Assembly: GCA_017993835.1 (NCBI GenBank)
Contig: JAGOLX010000004.1
Span: forward strand, 62,001 to 126,000
Reading direction: 5' to 3'
DNA from: Phycisphaerae bacterium
GTDB lineage: Bacteria > Planctomycetota > Phycisphaerae > Sedimentisphaerales > Anaerobacaceae
DNA length: 64,000 nucleotides
Shown here one piece after another: positions 15,740 to 23,138 of the stretch. The position numbers and the translations under genes are program-made. The notes below the pieces were generated by a model that saw only the letters and a list, made by a program, of their open reading frames with translations, was not told the DNA's origin and made no database searches. Position 1 is the stretch's first letter; the number at the start of each line of letters is the position of its first letter.

Positions 15740-16389
15740 TCAACGCGCTGGAAGCCAGAGAGATCAAAGTCCGCTTCGGAGAGCAGGCGGTCCTGCGAGG
15801 TTTCTCTCTCTCGTTGGGATGCGGTGAGAAGGCACTCCTCACCGGCCCCTCCGGCTGCGGGAAGTCCACCGTGCTCCGCTGCTTCCTCGGCTTCGTCGTT
15901 CCCGAGACGGGCTCGGTACACATCGAGGGCAAGGAACTGACGCCAGCCAGCGTCTGGTCCCTCCGCCGGCAGGTCGCCTACGTCGCCCAGGAGCCTGATC
16001 TCGGGACAGGCACGGCACAGGAGGCCGTCGAACGTCCGTTTCACTTCCGAGCAAACGCGGGCCTGCGGCGCAACCTGGATCGTATCCCGGAGCTGTTCGC
16101 GCGATTCCGTCTCGACCGTGGCCTGCTGTACAAGGACGTGGGCGACCTCTCCGGCGGGGAGAAGCAGCGAATCGCGCTGATCTCGGCCATCCTGCTGGAT
16201 CGCCCGGTCTTCTTGCTGGACGAAATCATGTCCGCGTTGGACAAGGCGAGCAAGCAGGCGGTCAGCGACTACTTCCGCAGCCGGGAGGATGCCACGATGC
16301 TGGCGGTCGCCCACGATCCCGAGGCGTTCTCCTTCGTGCCGCGAGTCATCGAACTGGCCGGCAATTCGAACGTGACAGGTGCTGCATGA
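15736..16389 (+). CDS. fetA: ABC transporter ATP-binding protein, FetA/YbbL type
   Basis: A 217-residue ATPase with Walker A GPSGCGKST, Q-loop VAYVAQEPD, signature LSGGEKQRIAL and Walker B PVFLLDEIMSALD. The short length and the partner identity point to the FetAB (YbbL/YbbM) group, which exports iron and relieves oxidative stress in E. coli. Both ends overlap their neighbours by 4 bases (ATGA), so DUF4838, fetA and fetB form one coupled unit. The iron-export assignment is by family; nothing here fixes the substrate. Confidence 0.85.
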   Translation: MINALEAREIKVRFGEQAVLRGFSLSLGCGEKALLTGPSGCGKSTVLRCFLGFVVPETGSVHIEGKELTPASVWSLRRQVAYVAQEPDLGTGTAQEAVERPFHFRANAGLRRNLDRIPELFARFRLDRGLLYKDVGDLSGGEKQRIALISAILLDRPVFLLDEIMSALDKASKQAVSDYFRSREDATMLAVAHDPEAFSFVPRVIELAGNSNVTGAA

Positions 16390-17189
16390 ACGGGATCGTG
16401 GATATCGGAACCTGGCAGCTTGCCGCGGCGTACCTGCTGCTGGCGTTTCCCTTCGCTTTCATGCTGTGGTATCGAATCCCGATGATCGGCGAGACCGCGG
16501 CGTCCCTGCTTCGGATGACCGTCCAACTCATCCTCGTCGGCCTCTACCTCGAGTTGATCTTCCGCCTGAACATCCTGTGGCTCAACGCCTTGTGGCTGGT
16601 GGTCATGGTGGCGGTGGCGGACGTCTCGATCGTTCGGTCGTGCAATCTGCGATTGGGGCGGATCGCCCTGCCCCTGTCGGTCGCCCTGGCGGCTGGCACT
16701 GCGGTCCCGCTGCTGTTGTTCACCGGCCTGATCCTGCGCCGTCCCAACCTCCTGGACGCCCAATACGCGATCCCCATCGGCGGCATGATCCTCGGCAATT
16801 GCATGCGGGCCGACATCGTGGGCATCCGAACCTTCTACGAGTCCATCCGCTCGACGGAGAAGGCCTTTCTCCAGAGCCTGGCCCAGGGCGCATCCCTGCA
16901 CGAGGCGATTCGTCCCTACGTGCGGAAGGCGGCCCAGGCGGCTCTGGCCCCCACGGTCGCGACGATGGCGACCATCGGCATCGTCGCCCTGCCCGGCATG
17001 ATGACAGGGACCATCCTCGGCGGCGCCGGTCCCGTCACCGCCATCAAGTACCAGATCGCCATCATGATCTCGATCTTCTCGGGCACCGCCATCACCGTCG
17101 CGCTGGGGATCCGCCTGACCACGAGGAACAGCTTCACCGCCTACGGGCTGCTCGACGACGCCATCTTCCGAGGCCATCCGAAGAAGTGA
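16386..17189 (+). CDS. fetB: ABC transporter permease, FetB/YbbM type
   Basis: A 267-residue membrane protein with about seven hydrophobic segments. Characteristic family pieces are RMTVQLILVGLYL, DVSIVRSCN, IPIGGMILGNCM, ALAPTVATMATIGIVALPGMMTGTILGG and KYQIAIMISIFSGTAITVAL. It pairs with the preceding ATPase (4-base overlap) to form a FetAB-like exporter, probably for iron or another metal. In a window rich in Fe-S, heme and ferritin functions, an iron exporter is plausible. UPF0014 is the alternative family name. Confidence 0.9.
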   Translation: MNGIVDIGTWQLAAAYLLLAFPFAFMLWYRIPMIGETAASLLRMTVQLILVGLYLELIFRLNILWLNALWLVVMVAVADVSIVRSCNLRLGRIALPLSVALAAGTAVPLLLFTGLILRRPNLLDAQYAIPIGGMILGNCMRADIVGIRTFYESIRSTEKAFLQSLAQGASLHEAIRPYVRKAAQAALAPTVATMATIGIVALPGMMTGTILGGAGPVTAIKYQIAIMISIFSGTAITVALGIRLTTRNSFTAYGLLDDAIFRGHPKK

Positions 17190-17216
17190 CCTGCTGACCT
17201 GTGACCTGCGCCATTT

Positions 17217-17246
17217 GCGATTTGCTATTTACGATTCGCGATTTGC
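17217..17246. repeat. Degenerate GATTTGC/TATTTAC tandem repeat
   Basis: Variants of GCGATTTGCTATTTACGATT fill the gap between fetB and the DUF1080 gene; same family as 6541-6570. Confidence 0.6.
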
Positions 17247-17328
17247 CACGTACCATTGGCGGCTTGGTGTATGGCTATGCACGTGGCAGATAGTCAATCG
17301 GAAACAATGGATTGAGAAAGGAGTGACC

Positions 17329-18180
17329 ATGAGAAAGATGTTCTTTGCGGCCGTCGCAATCGCCTTGCTGGGAATCGTCGCCGGCTGCGCCACGAAGGAA
17401 GCAGCGAAACCGGAACCGGCCAAGGTCGAGGCGCCTCCGGCCGAGCCCAAACCGCTCACCCAGTATGTGGATACCCCGACCGGCCGCTGGATGGTCCACG
17501 ATGAGACCCGCCCTGCCCCCGCGATCATCACGCCGGGAGCTGAATGCGGGAGTTCCCCGTCGGACGCGGTCGTGCTCTTCGACGGGAACCCGCAGTCCCT
17601 GGCGAACTGGACCGACACGAAGGGCAACCCCTCCAAGTGGGTCGTCGCGGACGGGTACATGGAGTCCGTCAAGGGCGCCGGCTATATCCAGACCAAGGCG
17701 CAGTTCGGCTCCTGCCAGCTCCACGTCGAGTTCGCCACGCCGGCCAATGTGAAGGAATCCGATCGGGGCCAGGGCCGAGGCAACAGCGGCGTCTTCCTCC
17801 ATGGGCAGTACGAGATCCAGGTCCTGGATTCCTTTGAGAACAAGACCTATCCCGACGGCCAGTGCGGCGCGCTCTATGGCCGCGCGGTCCCGCTGGTCAA
17901 CGTCTGCCGCAAGCCCGGCGAGTGGCAGAGCTACGACATCATCTACCACCGGCCGACTTTCGACAAAGACGGCAAGGTGGTCCGCAAGGCAACGTTCACC
18001 GTGTTCCACAACGGCGCCTTGATCCACGACCACGTCGCCCTCGAAGGCGGCACCAACTGGATCAACCCCCACGCCGTCACGGACTACAAGGCCCACGGCG
18101 ACGCGGGTCCCATCCAGCTCCAGGACCACGGCAACCCGGTTCGTTACCGCAACATCTGGGTCCGCGAACTGAAGGACTGA
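17329..18180 (+). CDS. DUF1080 (3-keto-disaccharide hydrolase-type) lipoprotein
   Basis: A 283-residue lipoprotein. The signal ends in the lipobox LGIVAGC, followed by a Pro/Glu/Ala-rich spacer (EAAKPEPAKVEAPPAEPKP) that should hold the domain off the membrane. The domain shows the family landmarks VVLFDGN-LANW, GRGNSGVFLHGQYEIQVLDSF, a C-terminal strand with GPIQLQDHGNPVRYRNIWVREL, and an insertion around the GQCGALYGRAVPLVN loop. AAAGGAG (17317-17323) fixes the ATG at 17329. A strong intrinsic terminator follows, so it ends its transcript. Confidence 0.88.
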   Translation: MRKMFFAAVAIALLGIVAGCATKEAAKPEPAKVEAPPAEPKPLTQYVDTPTGRWMVHDETRPAPAIITPGAECGSSPSDAVVLFDGNPQSLANWTDTKGNPSKWVVADGYMESVKGAGYIQTKAQFGSCQLHVEFATPANVKESDRGQGRGNSGVFLHGQYEIQVLDSFENKTYPDGQCGALYGRAVPLVNVCRKPGEWQSYDIIYHRPTFDKDGKVVRKATFTVFHNGALIHDHVALEGGTNWINPHAVTDYKAHGDAGPIQLQDHGNPVRYRNIWVRELKD

Positions 18181-18206
18181 TAGAAGTCCTGATCCGTCAA
18201 CAAGCT

Positions 18207-18241
18207 ACGGGGCGGTTCCAGAGAGCCGCCCCGTTTTCTTT
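18207..18241 (+). terminator. Intrinsic terminator after the DUF1080 gene
   Basis: CGGGGCGG and CCGCCCCG pair across a short loop (18208-18233), followed by TTTTCTTTG. It lies 27 bases after the stop of the DUF1080 gene, just before the convergent ahbA-ahbB gene. Confidence 0.9.
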
Positions 18242-18255
18242 GTCTGAATCCGCGA

Positions 18256-19233
18256 TCAGAGGAGCTTGTGCCGGACGGGCTGCTTCTTCAACTCCGCAGT
18301 TGTGGGCAGCAGGCAGTAGGAAGGGACGTCGGTCGTCGCGGCAAACTCGTGGATCGTCCGCTCGATTCCCGCCTCGGAGCGGGCGTGCAGCATCGCAAAG
18401 AGGTTGTACGGCCAGTCTCCGAAGGTCCGGCGGGCGTAGCAGTGACTGACCGCGCGGAACTTCGCGAGACGTTGCCCCGCTTCGACGATGGACTCGGCCG
18501 GCGTCTCGACCGCGAGCAGGACGTTGGTCGTGTAGCCCAGTTGGCGGTAGTTCAGGACCGCCGCGATCCGGCGGAGCACGCCCAATTCCTTCAACTCGGC
18601 CAGAATCCGCAAAACGGTTTCGGGCGGCACATCTCCAGGCAGCAGAGCGTCGAACGGACGAGAGATCACCTCGATGCCTCCCTGCAATGCGTCGAGCACC
18701 TGCCTGTGCTCGGGTCGCAGCGGCACCGGTTCCGTGCCGGGGACATCGTAGACCTCGTGCGTCAGGACATCATCGTCCTCCAGATCGAAGCGGACATCGA
18801 GCTTGAACACCTGCGTGACCGGAAGACTATGAAACTCGATGCCAAGCTCTCGCCCAAGATCCGCGAGAATCTCCTCGATCCCGCTGGACGACGGAGCCTG
18901 GAGCGTGAACCACAGATTGTAGTGGTGCTCGCGGAGGTAGTTGTGCGACACGCCCGCCAGTGCGTTCACAGCGGCGCCGACCCTGTCGATTCGATCCGTC
19001 GGAACATGGGCCGTCACAAGCGTGCTGGCCATGCCCAGCGCCCGATGGTTGAGGAACGCGGAGAGCCGACGGATGACGCCGGACTCCCTCAGTTCACGGG
19101 TATGTCGCAAGACATCCGCCTCGGTGCTGTCGAGCATCCTCGCGATCTCGGCAAAGGGCTCGGCACACAGGGGCAACCCTTCTTGCAGGCGATTGCACAA
19201 CCGCTTCTGGAAATCGGTCAATGCGGCGCTCAC
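18256..19233 (-). CDS. ahbAB: Siroheme decarboxylase, AhbA-AhbB fusion
   Basis: A 325-residue protein made of two consecutive AsnC/Lrp-like halves (about 1-150 and 165-325), each a winged helix followed by a RAM-like domain. In known bacteria AhbA and AhbB are separate subunits that together decarboxylate siroheme to 12,18-didecarboxysiroheme; here they are one chain. The diagnostic motifs are VSHNYLREHHYNLWFTLQ in the first half and VSHCYARRTFGDWPYNLFAMLH in the second. These distinguish the enzyme from true Lrp regulators. The start is a GTG at 19233 overlapping the ahbD stop (GTGA), indicating coupling. Which half is A and which is B needs alignment. Confidence 0.88.
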   Translation of the reverse strand: MSAALTDFQKRLCNRLQEGLPLCAEPFAEIARMLDSTEADVLRHTRELRESGVIRRLSAFLNHRALGMASTLVTAHVPTDRIDRVGAAVNALAGVSHNYLREHHYNLWFTLQAPSSSGIEEILADLGRELGIEFHSLPVTQVFKLDVRFDLEDDDVLTHEVYDVPGTEPVPLRPEHRQVLDALQGGIEVISRPFDALLPGDVPPETVLRILAELKELGVLRRIAAVLNYRQLGYTTNVLLAVETPAESIVEAGQRLAKFRAVSHCYARRTFGDWPYNLFAMLHARSEAGIERTIHEFAATTDVPSYCLLPTTAELKKQPVRHKLL

Positions 19234-20306
19234 GGCGTGGTCCTCGGCTCGAACCAGCAGATCGGATCGCCGGCCCGGTAGTCGCCCGTCACGGCGTACG
19301 CGCGAGCACGGCAGCCTCCGCAGACCTTCAGATAGGCGCACCGTCCGCAGTTGTCCTTGTACGAGGGCAGGTCGCGGATCTCACTGAGGAACTTCGACTC
19401 ATCCCAGACCTTGGCGAAGTCGTATCCGTTGTCCATGAGATTGCCTGCGGAGATGTCGAGGAAGCCGCAGGTCTGGACATCGCCTCGATAGCTGATGAAG
19501 CCGAATCCCCGGCCGCCCATGCAGCCGGTCGGCCGCATCGCGTGCGGACTCTCGCGCCTCGCATCCTGCGCGGCGCACGACGCGCGACGGGCCTCGTCCT
19601 CGCGGAAGAGCCTCGCGTATTGCGGCCCGCACGTCACGCGCAGCTCGATCGGCAGTTGCGACCTGATCGTCAGCAGATCGGCGAGCAGCTTCGCGTATTG
19701 CTGCGGTTCGAGGATCTCGTCGGCAATCTCCTCGCCCCGTCCGGTCGGCACGAGGATGAACGGGTTCCAGCAGTATGCCCCCAGCCGGCGGGCAAGTTCC
19801 GCAATCGCAGGGACCTCCGTCAGATTACTGCAGGTGATCGTCGTGTTGATCTGGAATCGCATGTCCGCCCGACGGGCGGAGTCAGCGGCTCGCACCACGG
19901 TGTCGAACGCCCCCGGCGTCCGTCGGAAGGCGTCGTGTGTCTCGGGTGTCGCGCCATCGAGCGAGAAGGATAGGGCCATCACGCCCGCATCGCGCAGGAG
20001 CGAGAGCGATTTGTCGTCGATGGCGTAGCCGCAGGTAGCCATCACCATCCGCAGGCCCAAACCCCGCCCATGGCGGATCAGGTCGTAGATGTCCGCACGC
20101 TCCATGGGCTCGCCGCCGGTGAGGATGATGACGCATTTCTCATAGGCGCCGATGGAATCGAGGATTCTCGTCCATTGCTCGGTGTTCAGCTCGTCCGCGC
20201 GGGCCGAGCGGTCGGCGTCCGCACGACAGTGCCGGCAATTGAATCGGCACCTGCGGGTCACCTCCAGCGCCAGCAGGCGGGGCCTTCTGTCTTGTTCGAG
20301 TGCCAT
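19230..20306 (-). CDS. ahbD: Radical SAM heme synthase AhbD (Fe-coproporphyrin III oxidative decarboxylase)
   Basis: A 358-residue radical SAM/SPASM enzyme that converts the two propionates of Fe-coproporphyrin III to vinyl groups, giving heme b. The SAM-cluster motif is CRFNCRHC, followed by LTGGEPM. The C-terminus holds an auxiliary cluster set (CGFLD, CGRCAYLKVCGGCRARA, DPIC). Support for AhbD over AhbC comes from EVTRRCRFNCRHCRADA, PFILVPTGRG and coupling to ahbA-ahbB. Together with ahbC, 13 kb away, it completes the late pathway. ATG 20306 begins 20 bases after the GH172 stop; a GGAG motif lies rather far upstream (about 20 bases). Confidence 0.87.
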   Translation of the reverse strand: MALEQDRRPRLLALEVTRRCRFNCRHCRADADRSARADELNTEQWTRILDSIGAYEKCVIILTGGEPMERADIYDLIRHGRGLGLRMVMATCGYAIDDKSLSLLRDAGVMALSFSLDGATPETHDAFRRTPGAFDTVVRAADSARRADMRFQINTTITCSNLTEVPAIAELARRLGAYCWNPFILVPTGRGEEIADEILEPQQYAKLLADLLTIRSQLPIELRVTCGPQYARLFREDEARRASCAAQDARRESPHAMRPTGCMGGRGFGFISYRGDVQTCGFLDISAGNLMDNGYDFAKVWDESKFLSEIRDLPSYKDNCGRCAYLKVCGGCRARAYAVTGDYRAGDPICWFEPRTTP

Positions 20307-20326
20307 AGTCGCGGCGACTGGGTCTC

Positions 20327-22441
20327 CTACCTCTGCTGGACCCAAATGAAGTCGATGCCGATCTCCGGATGAGCGACCCCCTTAGGGGCGTCCACGAATT
20401 CGGTAGTCAAGGTATGGTCGCCCGCGGTCAGTTCCGCCGGCATGAGGTCCATGCTGCGAAGCAGAGTCCTGTGCAGACAGTGCAGATCCAGGACCTCGGC
20501 CTTGTCCGCCAGCAGCAGCGGCTGGTCGTCCAGGCGGAATCTCACCCGCCCGGCCCGTGCGGTCATGGCAAACACCACATGGATCTGTTTCTTGCCCGCG
20601 GCGCGGACGGGAATCTTGAAGCTCTTGCGATCCCCCTGCTTGGTCGGGGTCCAGACCAGGAGTTTGCCGCCGGCCCAGATGGGGGCGCTATCAGACCGGG
20701 TGGCCGCGGCATCGATCACCACGTCCTCAGCCGCGAAGAACTCGGAGTTCGCCGCTCCTCTCCGTGCGGCGGGTTGCCACTCGGGCAGGGCCGGGAGTTG
20801 AAGGTCGTCGGATATGATGATCTGATGATCGTCGGTGACGCCGGGACGGGCGTAATGGTATCCGATGCGGGCATAAGACAAGCCCGGCGTTCGCTCGTGG
20901 CTGTACAGTTCCATGTAGAAGCCGATGCCCTCCTGGAACGGGATCGCATCGAGCACGTGCCAGCGGTAGTTCGTGACGAAACCCCGATTGCCCGGCCCGT
21001 CGTTGCGAGGCTGGCCGCAGTAGGGATAGGCGAAGATGTCCGGCGAAGACCACGAGTAGTTGAAGTAGTCCTCGGACCCCGTCCCAAATGTCGAGGGCGT
21101 CGTCTCTCGATCCACAAACACCTTCTCGTCGCCCTCGCCCCACCAGTTCCCATTGGGCGTGGGCACCGGACAGGGGTTCATCAGATACACGCCGGTGCCG
21201 ACGTAGACTCCCCGGCCGCGAGCCAACAGAAACGGCAGGTCCTGCACCCCTCGGTTCGATGCGATCAACTTGTGATCCGCCCGCCATCGGGCGCGGAAGT
21301 GCATGGCCCGGTCGTCCCAGGCGAACGGGATCGGCTGTACCGAGCCCTTCGCGCTGACCTGCTGATCGCTGAAATTGTACAACTCGATCTTGCAGGACTT
21401 CTCGAAGGGCATCACGAATCGGCAGATCATCGTGCCGTCCGGCTGCACCGTGAAGGGCAGCGACTGGTAGGGATTGACGCCAGGGGCGGCCCCGAAGAAG
21501 TCCCCGACGGGCGACTGCACCTGTCCCCATGGATAGTCCTCGCACGTGATAATCAGCAGCGTCTGTCGGAGGGCCTTGTCCATGTCGGCCGCGGTCAATT
21601 GCAGGCGCAATTGCCCGACGGCCGCCGGACCGGTCAACTGAGCCAGAACGCCGCCGCCCGACGCTGCGAGATTCAAATCGAAGGACTTTGCAGGCTGCTG
21701 CGAGGGCAGCGGAGAGTTCTTGTCCGGATCGGAGAGGATCAGGCTCACCTTGTCGATCGTCTGGCGGTAGTCGTGAATGTCCTCGGGCCGGAAGGTAACG
21801 ACGGACGCCTTCTTGTCATACAGGCGGACCTGGAGATGGTAGAAGTGAATCTCCTGGGTGTTGCCGATCCACACGACGCGGAGGTGTTTGGCGAAGGGGA
21901 TCGGAGCATACGAGGCGTCCCGCTGGTAAACCGTCCGATGGAACCGGTCCTTGTCGATTTCGCCGATCTGGGCGAAGCGGTCGTAGGGCCGGCGGAAGAA
22001 GTCGTCCGCACTGCCCTCGTAGATCGGGGTTTCGGAGCCGTCGAGGTACATGCGGACGCTGCCGGAGATGGCGGCGGTCCACAGACGAACGATGGCCCCC
22101 GGCCCGTCGACATCCGCAACGAGGTACTCGCCGACGCCGTCGGCATCCGGGGCCTTGAGCACCTTCTCGAAGTTCGGGATGGGTTCGCCGCCGAACCCGT
22201 CGGCATTGGCGAACCAGTCCGGCCCGCCCGGCAGCTTGCTCCGATGGTCGTATGAGGAGAACTGGACCGTCCGAAACGCGGGTTCAGGGAACCTCGCCAG
22301 ACCGGCCATATCCACCATGTCCTCAAAGAGCGAACCGGTTGTGATCGTCGCCTTGCCCGCCTGAGAGCCGCCCAGGACCACGGACGACCCGATGAATGGA
22401 ACCAGACACATCAACCCAACTCGTTGCACGGTGCGACACAT
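20327..22441 (-). CDS. Secreted DUF2961 / GH172-family protein
   Basis: A 704-residue exported protein with a weak signal sequence (VGLMCLVPFIGSSVVLGG). The N-terminal half is DUF2961, now glycoside hydrolase family 172: YDHRSKLPGGPDWFANADGFG, YLVADVDGPGAIVRLW, MYLDGSETPIYEG, and later NWWGEGDEKVFVD followed by STFGTGSEDYFNYSWS. Characterised GH172 enzymes act on alpha-fructofuranosides or alpha-arabinofuranosides. The C-terminus (about 600-704) is a jelly-roll-like extension (QIHVVFAMTARAGRVRFRLDDQPL). GGGAGATCCT directly precedes the ATG. It is the gene upstream of ahbD and may share its transcript, but the functional link is unclear. Confidence 0.87.
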   Translation of the reverse strand: MCRTVQRVGLMCLVPFIGSSVVLGGSQAGKATITTGSLFEDMVDMAGLARFPEPAFRTVQFSSYDHRSKLPGGPDWFANADGFGGEPIPNFEKVLKAPDADGVGEYLVADVDGPGAIVRLWTAAISGSVRMYLDGSETPIYEGSADDFFRRPYDRFAQIGEIDKDRFHRTVYQRDASYAPIPFAKHLRVVWIGNTQEIHFYHLQVRLYDKKASVVTFRPEDIHDYRQTIDKVSLILSDPDKNSPLPSQQPAKSFDLNLAASGGGVLAQLTGPAAVGQLRLQLTAADMDKALRQTLLIITCEDYPWGQVQSPVGDFFGAAPGVNPYQSLPFTVQPDGTMICRFVMPFEKSCKIELYNFSDQQVSAKGSVQPIPFAWDDRAMHFRARWRADHKLIASNRGVQDLPFLLARGRGVYVGTGVYLMNPCPVPTPNGNWWGEGDEKVFVDRETTPSTFGTGSEDYFNYSWSSPDIFAYPYCGQPRNDGPGNRGFVTNYRWHVLDAIPFQEGIGFYMELYSHERTPGLSYARIGYHYARPGVTDDHQIIISDDLQLPALPEWQPAARRGAANSEFFAAEDVVIDAAATRSDSAPIWAGGKLLVWTPTKQGDRKSFKIPVRAAGKKQIHVVFAMTARAGRVRFRLDDQPLLLADKAEVLDLHCLHRTLLRSMDLMPAELTAGDHTLTTEFVDAPKGVAHPEIGIDFIWVQQR

Positions 22442-22598
22442 AGGATCTCCCTTATACTTATTCGTATGCACATACCATCGTTCTTCGCGTCAGAGGATAC
22501 CCCAAAACGGTCGTCGTTCCCACATTTTCTTGAACATCGTGAGAAAAGCGGCATCCTACTTGATGGATGGCAAGTTTCGTCGATGTCGAGGGTACAGG

Positions 22599-23138
22599 AT
22601 GAGTCCCGAGGACCAGTTGGCCAGATCAGTCCGGCGCTGCCAGAGCGGGGAACAGGCAGCCTTCGAGGAGGTGTTCCGGCAGTTCCAGCCGCGGCTTCGC
22701 TACTACCTGCGGCGTCTGGACTGCAACGGCGACCACATCGACGACACGCTCCAGGACGTGTGGGTCAAGGTCGTGCGTGGAATCCGCTCGCTGCGAGACC
22801 CCCAGGCATTCGTCGCCTGGCTGTACCGCATCGCCCGCAATGAGGTCTATGGTCACGGCCGGGCCCGTGACCCGTTCGTTGGGCTTGGAGAGGAGCATTT
22901 GGAACTGCCCGCGGATGACGCGGAACCGACATTCTGCGATGAGGACATCGGCGAACTGCACCGAGGGCTGGGCCGGCTCAAACCCGACCATCGCGAAGTC
23001 CTGACCCTGTGTTTCCTGGAAGGGCTGCCCCAGGTGCAGATCGCCGACATCCTGGGCATCCACGCCAACACAGTCAGAACCCGCATCTACTACGCCAAAC
23101 AGGCTCTGCGAAGACAGATGGAGAAGAGCCATGAATGA
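22599..23138 (+). CDS. ECF-type RNA polymerase sigma factor
   Basis: A 179-residue sigma70-family factor. Region 2 is visible in EEVFRQFQPRLRYYLRRL, DDTLQDVWVKVVRGI and PQAFVAWLYRIARNEV. Region 4 follows in GLGRLKPDHREVLTLCFLEGLPQVQIADILGIHANTVRTRIYYAKQALR. The ATG at 22599 has GAGGG about 9 bases upstream; an ATG at 22563 would add 12 residues. It overlaps the following large membrane protein by 8 bases, so that protein is likely its regulator. The regulon cannot be read from the window. Confidence 0.92.
   Translation: MSPEDQLARSVRRCQSGEQAAFEEVFRQFQPRLRYYLRRLDCNGDHIDDTLQDVWVKVVRGIRSLRDPQAFVAWLYRIARNEVYGHGRARDPFVGLGEEHLELPADDAEPTFCDEDIGELHRGLGRLKPDHREVLTLCFLEGLPQVQIADILGIHANTVRTRIYYAKQALRRQMEKSHE

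Noticed and set aside
18256-19233. Lrp/AsnC transcription regulator
   Set aside because: The fused double domain, siroheme decarboxylase motifs and coupling to ahbD favour AhbA-AhbB.
20369-22255. A 628-codon plus-strand frame opposite the GH172 gene
   Set aside because: The minus-strand gene has a clear family match and start; the antisense frame is composition-driven.
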